64,000 nt of DNA from Oscillospiraceae bacterium (lineage in GTDB: Bacteria > Bacillota > Clostridia > Oscillospirales > Acutalibacteraceae): assembly GCA_015066385.1 (NCBI GenBank), contig SVOJ01000001.1, positions 186,001 through 250,000 on the forward strand. The letters are read 5' to 3'. The notes beneath the pieces were generated by a model. That model did not search any database. It saw nothing but the letters and a program-made list of their open reading frames with translations, and had not been told where the DNA came from. This document shows, piece after piece, positions 26,401-34,212 of this stretch. How positions within the stretch are numbered: the stretch's first letter is position 1; the number at the start of each line of letters is the position of its first letter. Position numbers and translations under genes: made by a program.

Positions 26401-27567
26401 TTGAAAAAGAAGATTGATATTTTGTTGCTTGTCGTTGTACTGATTTTTTCGTTTTCGTTTCTTCTTGGTTGGGCAAGCGAGAAAAACAGGCAACTGCCTT
26501 TGCAAAGATACATGGAAAGTGTGAATGCAAATGCCGATGTGGCGGAAGATGTATCGGTCGTTGAAGCCGAGCCGACGGTTTATGTTGTGATTGCAGAGTA
26601 TGCGGAAGACAATGCATACATTTTTGCAAGTGTCGTGATACAGGAACTGCCTGCTTTTCAGGCACTGGAAGTGGAACTGACCTACAATCCCGATGTTCTG
26701 CAATTCAATGTTTACCCCGAATCCGTAAGCCGTACACAGTGGTCTTTTCAGTCGGTGGATGTGACTGATGTTTCGCCCGGGGTGTTGCGGATTACTTGTA
26801 TTGAGCCTTGCGTAAAGGATTGGCAATCCGTGTTTGAAACACTTTCTTTTCAGGTGATCGGGGAGGGTGAACCCCGTTTTGATGCATCCCTTGTGGCTTG
26901 CAAAGACATAAGCGGCGCGGATATTGATTGCTCGTTTATGTTGGGGTATGCGGATGAGGTTTCAGCATTACCGAGTGAAAGACAGGCAGATGAACAAAAC
27001 GGGTATGCCGTTCCGACGGTGAAATTGGATGTCAGTACACCGGCTGTCGGAAAAATCAAACCGCCCGAGGATTTCGCAGATGCTGTTTCCGACGGTATGG
27101 ATATGCAAAGCTATTATCCGAAAAGCACAATAACGGCACATGTATATCCGAAAGATTATAGCTTTGAAAATTGTGAGCTACTCATTACATACGACCCGGA
27201 TGTGCTGGAATATTCGCTGATAAGAATTGTGAATAATCAGTTGAAACTATCCGACAGCGTACTGCGGATGGAGGACGGGGAGATACATCTGCTTGTTTCG
27301 GGCGACGGAGCCAATTATACCGATCCGATTGTTTTCAATGTAATCGGAAACGGTAATGCTGAACTCAATGTTGAATTGTTATCCTATACTGACACAAGCG
27401 GTGTCCGTGAGGATGTGCAGCTTGTGGCGGATATCCCGGAAATGAAGCTGAAAACATCTGATTTTTATGTTGACAACATGGCGGTCAAGGATTATTTTCT
27501 GATCTTTGTCAAGAAGACCGTGCGGTTTTTTTGCGATCTGTTTCAATACGGCGATCTGTATGGCTAA
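26401..27567 (+). CDS. Membrane-anchored protein with two cohesin-like domains
   Basis: A 388-residue protein with an N-terminal hydrophobic anchor or uncleaved signal (residues 5-24) and two beta-sandwich repeats. Each repeat carries the cohesin-like core motif: LTYNPDVLQF (about residue 100) and ITYDPDVLEY (about 265), followed by strands ending in LSF/FNV-x-G-x-G/N. The second repeat ends with a SYTD motif shared with the protein at 27725. The C-terminus (YFLIFVKKTVRFFCDLF) is amphipathic. The start is a TTG at 26401 with CGGAG 9-13 bases upstream; a GTG at 26392 lacks such spacing. The family call rests on motifs seen by eye. A dockerin gene precedes it, so a cohesin-dockerin pair is plausible. 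Confidence 0.6.
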   Translation: MKKKIDILLLVVVLIFSFSFLLGWASEKNRQLPLQRYMESVNANADVAEDVSVVEAEPTVYVVIAEYAEDNAYIFASVVIQELPAFQALEVELTYNPDVLQFNVYPESVSRTQWSFQSVDVTDVSPGVLRITCIEPCVKDWQSVFETLSFQVIGEGEPRFDASLVACKDISGADIDCSFMLGYADEVSALPSERQADEQNGYAVPTVKLDVSTPAVGKIKPPEDFADAVSDGMDMQSYYPKSTITAHVYPKDYSFENCELLITYDPDVLEYSLIRIVNNQLKLSDSVLRMEDGEIHLLVSGDGANYTDPIVFNVIGNGNAELNVELLSYTDTSGVREDVQLVADIPEMKLKTSDFYVDNMAVKDYFLIFVKKTVRFFCDLFQYGDLYG

Positions 27568-27588
27568 AAAGTAGCGGCAGTTGTATAA

Positions 27589-27708
27589 ACAGTCGGATTG
27601 GATGCATTTTCTGCTGTGCAACAGTATCTTGGTGATATAAACGCAACCGGTACGATCACTTCTGCCGATGCTCGTCAGGCACTTCGGTATGCGGTAGGTT
27701 ATGATTAA
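27589..27708 (+). pseudogene. Remnant of a second dockerin gene
   Basis: An open stretch of 39 codons ends in a stop and reads like the last third of the dockerin at 26073-26381: VQQYLGDIN and SADARQALRYAVG match VQQYLGDIN and AADARLALRYSVG. It is preceded by an in-frame stop (27586-27588) and has no start codon. It sits just before a further cohesin-like gene, in the same relative position as the intact dockerin upstream of the first one, so it marks a tandem duplication that has since decayed. Confidence 0.8.
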
Positions 27709-27724
27709 AAAGGAGAGAAAACTG

Positions 27725-28240
27725 ATGAGAAATAAAAAAATCCGCAAAGGTTTGTTGATTGCTGTATCGGTGGTGTGCATATTGGCAGCGGTTTCGGCTG
27801 TCGCCATAAAACTGAATCAACCTGTTGTAACTGCGATTGTGCATCAACCTCGTTATTATACAAGTCAACAGGATCGGGAAGAAAGATGTGGGATGACTAT
27901 GTATGTAGATGTTGATCGGAAAAACAAAAAATTAGATGAATGTATTTTGCAGGTTTTGTATGATCCTGATGTGTTGCAATATATGCCGCTAAGTTCCTGT
28001 CCGTCTCCGGATATTGATACGCTCATAGGTGAAGTGATTTTGACGGGACCCGGAAATGCACTGATAAAAGTAACCGGCAATTCTTGGTATCATTCCAATC
28101 CCATCTGCTTCCATGTGCTTTCCAATGAAGAAATCAATCTTGATATTTCCCTTGTGTCCTACACGGACGAGGGCGGTGTGCGGAAAAACGCACAGCTTGT
28201 TGTAGATATGCCGGTGAAAGTGCCCGTTGTCAAAGATTGA
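27725..28240 (+). CDS. Membrane-anchored protein with one cohesin-like domain
   Basis: A 171-residue protein with a positively charged start, a hydrophobic anchor (residues 9-28) and a single cohesin-like beta-sandwich (VLYDPDVLQYMPL near residue 80, ending with SYTDEGGVRKNAQLVVDMP). The tail is nearly the same as the end of the second domain of the upstream protein (SYTDTSGVREDVQLVADIP), showing common descent. AGGAGAG precedes the ATG at 27725; a start at 27701 would overlap the dockerin remnant. The likely role is binding another surface module, but the partner is unknown. Confidence 0.6.
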   Translation: MRNKKIRKGLLIAVSVVCILAAVSAVAIKLNQPVVTAIVHQPRYYTSQQDREERCGMTMYVDVDRKNKKLDECILQVLYDPDVLQYMPLSSCPSPDIDTLIGEVILTGPGNALIKVTGNSWYHSNPICFHVLSNEEINLDISLVSYTDEGGVRKNAQLVVDMPVKVPVVKD

Positions 28241-28250
28241 ATAATATAAA

Positions 28251-28290
28251 AACGGTTGTCGCACATTGATCGTGCGGCAACCGTTTTTTA
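28251..28290. terminator. Bidirectional terminator between the cohesin-like gene and the deacetylase
   Basis: The 14-bp stem AACGGTTGTCGCAC (28251-28264) with GTGCGGCAACCGTT (28272-28285) is followed by T residues on the right and preceded by A residues on the left. Confidence 0.8.
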
Positions 28291-28292
28291 CT

Positions 28293-28985
28293 TTATGTTC
28301 TGTTTAAAAATTCAAGATTGGTGCAATAAATAATGTCGTCTTTGTTTGCAATCATCTGACACACCTTTTCGATGTGTTCCCAGTTGTTGCCCCATACATC
28401 GAAATCAAATTCATACGAATGTCCCCACAGGTAAAACAGCAGATCGCCGTCGGTGGGGGTTGCGTTGATGAATTCTTCCAGCAGTTCAAACACCTTTTCA
28501 TCCCCGTGGTGGCAGGTGGGATGCCACATCAGCGGGTCTTCGGGGGCGTTGAAGTTTCTTGTGCTGTCAACGGTGCGGGCATAACGGATGCCGCAATCTT
28601 GCAGAATATCCGCTGTTCTTCTGTCATAAGTCCCGCCGGGGTAAGCATGGCCTGTTACTTCATACCCTGCGAGGGCTGTCAGATTTTCCATATCCGTTCT
28701 GATCTGCATTCTGACTTCGTCTTCGGGTAATCTTGTCAGATCGGGATGTGTCAGCGAATGAGTCGAAATCTCATGCCCCGCATACACTTTTTTTGCATCT
28801 TCTTTTGTCAGTTTGTTGTGTGCCACGGGCTTGCCCAAACGAATCAATGTATTCTCGGTGCCGAAAAATCCGGAATTGACGTTGAATGTGCATTTTAAGT
28901 TATAGCGGTTGAAAATTTCAACCAGTCGTCTGTCCTGCAGAACACCATCGTCGTAACTGAGCGTGAAATACTTTTTGTAAGCCAT
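28293..28985 (-). CDS. Polysaccharide deacetylase family protein
   Basis: A 230-residue NodB-fold hydrolase. Motif 1 is SYDDG (first Asp catalytic, second a metal ligand, residues about 9-13), motif 2 is STHSLTHPDL with the two metal-binding His (about residue 76), then YPGGTYDRR (motif 3) and WGHSYEFD near the end. These enzymes remove acyl groups from sugars. No signal peptide is present, so it may act inside the cell. GAGGTG lies 5-11 bases before the ATG. It follows the RecQ-like gene by 9 bases and is probably co-transcribed with it. A truncated, slightly diverged copy lies at 24862-25260. Confidence 0.85.
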   Translation of the reverse strand: MAYKKYFTLSYDDGVLQDRRLVEIFNRYNLKCTFNVNSGFFGTENTLIRLGKPVAHNKLTKEDAKKVYAGHEISTHSLTHPDLTRLPEDEVRMQIRTDMENLTALAGYEVTGHAYPGGTYDRRTADILQDCGIRYARTVDSTRNFNAPEDPLMWHPTCHHGDEKVFELLEEFINATPTDGDLLFYLWGHSYEFDFDVWGNNWEHIEKVCQMIANKDDIIYCTNLEFLNRT

Positions 28986-28994
28986 CAAAACACC

Positions 28995-30125
28995 TCATTT
29001 TTCATTGAAATAAATATGCTCATAATCCTTTTGAAGTTTCGTCAGGGGAGAAGTGCCGTCCGTCAGCATCTGCAAAACATATTCATGCTGCAGAATCCGT
29101 TCGGTTTTCAGGTTGAACGGCAATAAAGATGTATATTGCGAACGGATTTCGTTGTCTTCTTCAATCTTGTAAATGCCTTCGTTTTTGTCTTCTTGTGTGT
29201 AAAAGCAATAAATATTTTTGTTCGGGCAAACAAGATGGCGCATCAACCATACATCGGTCGGAATTCCGAGAAAGACCGTGTCATATGTTTCTTTGCAGAA
29301 AGCGGTTTGTGTAAAATGGGTGGTAAACAGAAAATCCGTTTCGCCTGTTGCAAAGCGGTCAACAGCGGTTTTGCGTTTGTCATAGGGAACACCGCCGTGT
29401 GAAATCGCACAACTGTAACCGAAAAATCGGAAATAACGGTAGGCATCTTCCGCGGTCTGCCGATTTGTGCAGAATACAAGTGCTCGTTCGATTTTATCCG
29501 TTCTCACACGGTTTTCAAATGCCGTGAACGGCACGCTTGCCTGCTGTGAAAATAATTTTTCTTCCGAAACGGGCACACCGGGATAGATTCTTGACGGCGT
29601 TTTAAGAATCAGGTTGTTAATGATGTCACGCAGTACCGCCGAACGGTCGGTTGCACAGAATGCACAGACGGGCAATTTATACGGCAATTGTGCACGAAGT
29701 TGTGCAATTGCAAACAATCTTTTGTCAAATGCATATTGCAGAGGCGAAACATTTTCCGCTTGCAAAACAAGCATTGCCGAAAACTGATTTTCACACACAA
29801 ACGAAATAAAATCATCTTCCGACAACATAGAGAGGGAGGAAAACAAAACACAATGTTCACTGTTTTGCACCGCTTTTAACGTGTCTGCATTTTCTTTCCG
29901 TGCAATGCTTCTGCCGATGAAGTACCGATTGCCGCCGCTTAAAGTTTCTCTGTACCATGCATTCGGAATGCAGGGAAGTATGCACAGAATCTTCCCGCCG
30001 ACACGAAGCGTGATTTCTTCAAACAACTTGTCTTCACAACCTGTCACGGGTCGGAACACAAGCACATCGGCAAAAAGATTGAGTTTATCGGCAACGGTTT
30101 CGGCTGTTTTTGAAAAAGACTGCAT
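28995..30125 (-). CDS. RecQ-like helicase-fold protein lacking ATPase motifs
   Basis: A 376-residue protein whose layout follows the two RecA-like domains of RecQ helicases but without the catalytic residues. The segment DVLVFRPVTGCEDKLF stands where RecQ has DCLVVMPTGGGKS, so Walker A is lost. LVLQAENVSP stands where DEAHCIS is expected, so Walker B is lost. The following segment (AIAQLRAQLPYKLPVCAFCATD) and the second domain (ALVFCTNRQTAEDAYRYF, CAISHGG, FLFTTHFTQTAF) remain recognisable. The zinc-binding and HRDC regions are absent. It is probably a non-catalytic nucleic-acid or protein binder, or a decaying gene. The start is taken at the ATG (30125); a TTG at 30134 is the alternative. 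The assignment is by eye. Confidence 0.6.
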   Translation of the reverse strand: MQSFSKTAETVADKLNLFADVLVFRPVTGCEDKLFEEITLRVGGKILCILPCIPNAWYRETLSGGNRYFIGRSIARKENADTLKAVQNSEHCVLFSSLSMLSEDDFISFVCENQFSAMLVLQAENVSPLQYAFDKRLFAIAQLRAQLPYKLPVCAFCATDRSAVLRDIINNLILKTPSRIYPGVPVSEEKLFSQQASVPFTAFENRVRTDKIERALVFCTNRQTAEDAYRYFRFFGYSCAISHGGVPYDKRKTAVDRFATGETDFLFTTHFTQTAFCKETYDTVFLGIPTDVWLMRHLVCPNKNIYCFYTQEDKNEGIYKIEEDNEIRSQYTSLLPFNLKTERILQHEYVLQMLTDGTSPLTKLQKDYEHIYFNEK

Positions 30126-30158
30126 TATTTTCAATCCTGACTGTTTGATGATGTTTTT

Positions 30159-30187
30159 ATTATATCAATTAAAGTTTACAAAATCAA
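30159..30187 (-). promoter_or_regulatory. Possible promoter of the RecQ-like/deacetylase pair
   Basis: On the minus strand TATAAT (30159-30164) is preceded at 17 bases by TTGATT (30182-30187). The -35 box is imperfect. Confidence 0.45.
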
Positions 30188-30252
30188 TATTTACATTTTC
30201 ATTTCATTGTGCTAAAATAGTTTCAAAATATGGAAAAAAGAAGGTTATTGTC

Positions 30253-30933
30253 ATGGACGAAAGAACTCCGCAGCAGATCAAAGAAGAAATCTGCGAAATC
30301 GGCAGAAGAATTTATATGAACGGTTTTGTTGCCGCAAACGACGGCAATATCTCCGTCAAGGTCGGCGAAAATGAGTATTATTGCACTCCCACGGGTGTTT
30401 CCAAGGGCTTTATGACTCCCGATATGATCATCCGTGTGGACGGTGACGGAAATAAAATCGAGGGTAATCTGAATCCTTCGAGCGAAATCAAAATGCATCT
30501 GCGTGTATACCGTGAACGCCCCGATGTCAATGCCGTTGTGCATGCGCATCCCCCCATTGCAACCGCATTTGCAGTCTGCAATATTCCGCTTGATGAATAC
30601 ATCATGCCCGAAGCGGTTCTGTTCCTCGGTACCGTTCCCGTCTGTGCCTACGGTACGCCGTCCACCGACGAAGTCCCTGAATCGCTTCTGCCTTACATTG
30701 AAAATCATGACTCGTTCCTGTTGCAGAACCACGGCGCTCTGACCGTCGGCAACACCCTCATGCGTGCTTATTTCAACATGGAATCTGTTGAATTCTATGC
30801 AAAGGTCGCAAAGTATGCCAAGGAACTCGGCGGCGGCAGAGAATTCACCGACGAAGAAATGGCAAAGCTTGCCGAAATCCGCAAGGGCTTTAATGTTGCA
30901 GGCAGACATCCCGGTTTTAACCGTAAAAAATAA
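30253..30933 (+). CDS. Class II aldolase/adducin family protein (L-fuculose-phosphate aldolase-like)
   Basis: A 226-residue zinc aldolase fold. It has the phosphate-binding NDGNISVK and SSEIKMHLRVY regions, the catalytic/zinc motif VVHAHPP (two His, about residue 95) and a further zinc His in LLQNHGALTVG (about 158). The family cleaves sugar phosphates such as fuculose-1-phosphate or ribulose-phosphate analogues; the exact substrate is not visible and no kinase or isomerase is next to it. The ceramidase-like gene starts 20 bases downstream, so they probably share a transcript. An upstream extension of the open frame lacks start signals. Confidence 0.85.
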   Translation: MDERTPQQIKEEICEIGRRIYMNGFVAANDGNISVKVGENEYYCTPTGVSKGFMTPDMIIRVDGDGNKIEGNLNPSSEIKMHLRVYRERPDVNAVVHAHPPIATAFAVCNIPLDEYIMPEAVLFLGTVPVCAYGTPSTDEVPESLLPYIENHDSFLLQNHGALTVGNTLMRAYFNMESVEFYAKVAKYAKELGGGREFTDEEMAKLAEIRKGFNVAGRHPGFNRKK

Positions 30934-30953
30934 TCAAAGGAGATTGCATCGTT

Positions 30954-32738
30954 ATGGGTAAGAGAAAAATCATCCGCAAAGCCGTCACCGCTGCCGCACT
31001 GCTTGCAGGTGCCTATGTGTATCTGAACAAAACAGGCGAAATCGAACCGATCGGTTCCGAAAAATTCAAAGAATCCGTTATCAATTACGGCAAACAGGCA
31101 GGCTGCAGAAAACTCGATCAGACACTCACAAGCGGTCTGACTTTTGTTGAAAAAATGCTTGCACTCCCCGCCAATACAGGCAAGGAAACCGCACAGTATT
31201 TCTATGAAGGCACCGAAGAATTCCTGAAATCTGCTGCAAAGGGTGCAAAGTGGAGTCTCGGCTCTGCAAGTGCAAGCCTTGTGCCCGATGACTGGCAGAC
31301 GCATCCGTATTTCCTCGGCGGTTACATGGTAGCCGAAAACGGCTTTACCAACCGTGTTGAAGAACTCATTGACGACATGCGTATCCGTTGCATCGCGTTG
31401 TCCGACAATTCCGACCGTGGCGTGCATCTGTTCGGCACCATCGACTGCATCGGTTTTTCCAACAAGGATATTCGTGTGGTTCGTTCCATGGTCGCTGAAA
31501 AGGCTAAAGAAGCCGGCATCACCCTCGGTTCAGTCAACATGTTCTCCACCCATTGCCATTCCTGTATTGACACGCAGGGTCTGTGGACAAAAACCGAAAA
31601 CGGCGGCAAAATCCTTTCCAATCTCGGAAAATCACTTCGCGGTAAGGAAGTGGAACAGGGAACCGATCTGCATTTCCTCGAAGTGCTTTATGAACGTGCC
31701 GCAGATGCCCTGTGGAATGCCGTGCTTGACATGACCCCCGGTAAACTCACCTTTGCACAAAAGGACATCGGCAGCGGATATGTTGACAACCGCAACCGCC
31801 CGTCTGCAACGGCACTGCCCACCATGCTCAACCGCTTCCTGTTTACGCCGACCAATAAAAAGAAAGCCCCGACCATGATCGTCAACATCGGTGCTCATCC
31901 CGATGTGGCAGGTCTTGCCTGCAATGACGGCTCATCCAACGGCCGCGAAATCAGCGGTGACTATGTTTATTACCTCGGTGCAACCCTTGCAGAATACGGC
32001 TATAACTGCATGTTCTTCAACGGTGCAATCGCAGGCATTTACATGGCAAGAGGGCTTTCCAATGACGGCATGCCCATGGAAAAACGCTATGAACAGTCTG
32101 TTCGCTACGGCAGAGAACTTGCAAAGATCGCCATCGGTATGACGATGACACAGGATGAAATCGAAGCCGACACTGCCCTTTCCGAACCCGAAGTGGTTGC
32201 CAAAGAAAAAGAACTCTGCGGCGATGCTTATACACTCTGGTATGAAAACTGGGAACCCGTCAAAGAACGCAAACTGGATCCCAAACTCAATGTCCGCATC
32301 CGCGAAATGACGGTGCGTGTGACCAATCCGCTCATCCGCGTTGCAGGTAAACTGAAAATGGCAAACTATGATTTCTACCGCAACGGCAGAGATTCCTACC
32401 TTGTCACAACCGAAATCGGTTACATGGAATGGGATGATGTCAAAATTGCCATGGTGCCTTGCGAGCTTGTCACCGACCTTTACAAGGGCGGTAAATCCCT
32501 GACTGCGGAAGGCTCCTGCAGGGGTTATGACTTCGGTTATCCCTGCCTGTGTGATATCTTCGGTGATGACCTGATCTGCTTCGGTCTTGCAAACGATGCC
32601 GTCGGCTATATCGTACCCGATAACGACTATTCCATGCGTCTGCTGGACGGTCACTATCACGAAACACTTTCCCTCGGTGACCAAACAGGTTCGACCCTGA
32701 TCAAAACCTTCCTTGCACTCAAAAATGATCTGAAATAA
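30954..32738 (+). CDS. Neutral ceramidase-like hydrolase (first paralog)
   Basis: A 594-residue protein with an N-terminal hydrophobic segment (residues 7-23) and a domain resembling the N-terminal part of neutral/alkaline non-lysosomal ceramidases. It has IDCIGFSNKD, the metal-binding FSTHCHSCIDTQG (about residue 200), the second His region NIGAHPDVAG (about 310) and FNGAIAGIYMARG. The closing segment FGLANDAVGYIVPDNDY matches the second paralog at 50801-52618 (LGLTNDALGYIIPDTD). The family cleaves amide-linked acyl chains, but bacterial relatives with this architecture are mostly uncharacterised, so the substrate is open. AAAGGAG lies 10-17 bases before the ATG. Confidence 0.75.
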   Translation: MGKRKIIRKAVTAAALLAGAYVYLNKTGEIEPIGSEKFKESVINYGKQAGCRKLDQTLTSGLTFVEKMLALPANTGKETAQYFYEGTEEFLKSAAKGAKWSLGSASASLVPDDWQTHPYFLGGYMVAENGFTNRVEELIDDMRIRCIALSDNSDRGVHLFGTIDCIGFSNKDIRVVRSMVAEKAKEAGITLGSVNMFSTHCHSCIDTQGLWTKTENGGKILSNLGKSLRGKEVEQGTDLHFLEVLYERAADALWNAVLDMTPGKLTFAQKDIGSGYVDNRNRPSATALPTMLNRFLFTPTNKKKAPTMIVNIGAHPDVAGLACNDGSSNGREISGDYVYYLGATLAEYGYNCMFFNGAIAGIYMARGLSNDGMPMEKRYEQSVRYGRELAKIAIGMTMTQDEIEADTALSEPEVVAKEKELCGDAYTLWYENWEPVKERKLDPKLNVRIREMTVRVTNPLIRVAGKLKMANYDFYRNGRDSYLVTTEIGYMEWDDVKIAMVPCELVTDLYKGGKSLTAEGSCRGYDFGYPCLCDIFGDDLICFGLANDAVGYIVPDNDYSMRLLDGHYHETLSLGDQTGSTLIKTFLALKNDLK

Positions 32739-32752
32739 ACATACATAAAAGC

Positions 32753-32784
32753 AAAACGGAGCATCCTCGCCGATGCTCCGTTTT
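32753..32784. terminator. Terminator between convergent genes
   Basis: The 13-bp stem AAAACGGAGCATC (32753-32765) with GATGCTCCGTTTT (32772-32784) serves the ceramidase-like gene and the leftward gene ending at 32788. Confidence 0.75.
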
Positions 32785-32787
32785 AAA

Positions 32788-33594
32788 TTATTCGGTTTTT
32801 TCAAGAATTTTTTTATCCAATTCACTGTTTGGTGTCAGTGTTGCATTTTTTACTGCAATTTCTGTCTGTTTTACATTTGCAGGCATGTTGGTTGTTATTG
32901 TCTGCCCGCTTACTGTTTGCAAAACAGCGGCTTTTCTTTTTTTTGCATATGCAATACCGCCTGTTGTGCATGCAATCACGACAGCTATGCCGATTAGAAG
33001 AATTACCGGTAAATAATTCTGTGTCGACTCTGCCAAGGTAATCGTTGCGAGCCCGATGTCGGGAACAGGTTCTTCAAGCAGTGTATGCACCACGCCTTCC
33101 GAATAGTTGATCTGCACGGCGTCCCCGTATTTGTCGATCAGGAGTTTTACAAAATCTTTGACCGGTTGTTCATCCTTTTTTTCTTCGAGAAAATCAATCC
33201 CTACGTAATTGTCCATTTCGTAAATTCCCATGGCACTCAGACCGAGAGAAGGATCGTAATTTGTAAAATAGGTGTTCATATATTCCTGAATCTCTTTCAG
33301 GTAATTGTAAGAATATTTCTGTTGTGCGAATGATGCACTGCCGTCATTTTCAATCAATGCAAGGATCTCATTTTTTGTTTCTTCAAAATCCGCTTCTTCT
33401 GCAATGCCGAATGTCAGATTCATGCCGCCGTCCGTTGACCAGATGCCGCTGATATAGTCGGGATAATTTTCATACCATGCCTGATACAGCTCCCATGCAT
33501 TTGCATAAGGCGCTGTCGGTGTTTCTGCGGCGGTTGCAGTGATACCGAACAGAAAAACAAAAAGAAAACTGATAAAAATACATAATTTTTTCAT
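32788..33594 (-). CDS. Single-pass membrane protein paired with the ECF sigma factor
   Basis: A 268-residue protein with a cleavable signal peptide (residues 1-22), an extracellular domain (about 23-190, rich in Tyr and Glu), one transmembrane helix (about 195-217, YLPVILLIGIAVVIACTTGG), a basic stop-transfer stretch (YAKKRKAA) and a 45-residue cytoplasmic tail. I do not recognise the extracellular fold. It starts 5 bases after the sigma factor stop, so the two are coupled. In such pairs the membrane partner is often a sigma regulator, but no zinc anti-sigma motif is present here, so a different role, such as a sensor or target, is possible. Confidence 0.7.
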   Translation of the reverse strand: MKKLCIFISFLFVFLFGITATAAETPTAPYANAWELYQAWYENYPDYISGIWSTDGGMNLTFGIAEEADFEETKNEILALIENDGSASFAQQKYSYNYLKEIQEYMNTYFTNYDPSLGLSAMGIYEMDNYVGIDFLEEKKDEQPVKDFVKLLIDKYGDAVQINYSEGVVHTLLEEPVPDIGLATITLAESTQNYLPVILLIGIAVVIACTTGGIAYAKKRKAAVLQTVSGQTITTNMPANVKQTEIAVKNATLTPNSELDKKILEKTE

Positions 33595-33599
33595 TCTGA

Positions 33600-34118
33600 T
33601 TACCCTCCGTTGAGTTCATTTTTTAATGTGTTGATTGCTTTGCGGTATGTTCTGTAAACGGTTGCAAGGGAAGAATCCGTAATCTGCGTGATTTGCTGAA
33701 AACCGAAGCCGGCATTCAGATGTAAAGAGATGATTTCCCTTTGTTCGGCATTGAGTTTGCACAACGCTTTTTCAAGGTCAATGCGCGTGTCTATCCAATA
33801 AGCATTGTTTCGCAGATCGCTACAGATGTCTGTCAGTTCCTGCTCGGTGTTGTGTTTTTTGCGCAGTTCATCGATGGCGGCATTGTGTGCAATCTTAAAA
33901 ACAAAAGCCCGCGGATTTTGAATCGCCGTTTTTGTCGACTGATTGAACAGCTTCATAAACACATTCTGCAACACATCTTCCGCAACGGTTCTGTTCTGCA
34001 CAATGCGGCAGATGACGGTAAAAACAGGAATTTTCAGTTCATTGTAAACTTGTGTGAATGCCGCGTGATCGCCGAGCAGACTATCGTTCAGCAATTTTTG
34101 GAGTGTTTTTTCATCCAT
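33600..34118 (-). CDS. ECF-type RNA polymerase sigma factor
   Basis: A 172-residue sigma-70 family protein with region 2 (residues about 15-85: YNELKIPVFTVICRIV, AEDVLQNVFMKLF, AFVFKIAHNAAID) and region 4 (about 115-165: LNAEQREIISLHLNAGFGF and a helix-turn-helix ending in TVYRTYRKAIN). It lacks regions 1 and 3, as expected for the ECF group. The start at 34118 has GGAGGACAAG just upstream; a start at 34136 has none. It is followed at 5 bases by a membrane protein that may report a surface signal. Confidence 0.88.
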   Translation of the reverse strand: MDEKTLQKLLNDSLLGDHAAFTQVYNELKIPVFTVICRIVQNRTVAEDVLQNVFMKLFNQSTKTAIQNPRAFVFKIAHNAAIDELRKKHNTEQELTDICSDLRNNAYWIDTRIDLEKALCKLNAEQREIISLHLNAGFGFQQITQITDSSLATVYRTYRKAINTLKNELNGG

Positions 34119-34184
34119 ACCTTGTCCTCCTTTCAATCACTATGACGAATAACGACGCATTATTTTTCATCTTTTTCAAAAAAT

Positions 34185-34208
34185 AACGGCAGAAATTTTC
34201 CTGCCGTT
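34185..34208 (-). terminator. Terminator after the metallo-beta-lactamase-fold gene
   Basis: The stem AACGGCAG (34185-34192) with CTGCCGTT (34201-34208) is followed on the minus strand by a T-rich run. Confidence 0.65.
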
Positions 34209-34212
34209 GCTT

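Noticed and set aside
29881-30252. N-terminal extension of the aldolase frame by 124 codons
   Set aside because: The extension overlaps the RecQ-like gene on the other strand and lacks a ribosome binding site; the aldolase family starts at the ATG at 30253.
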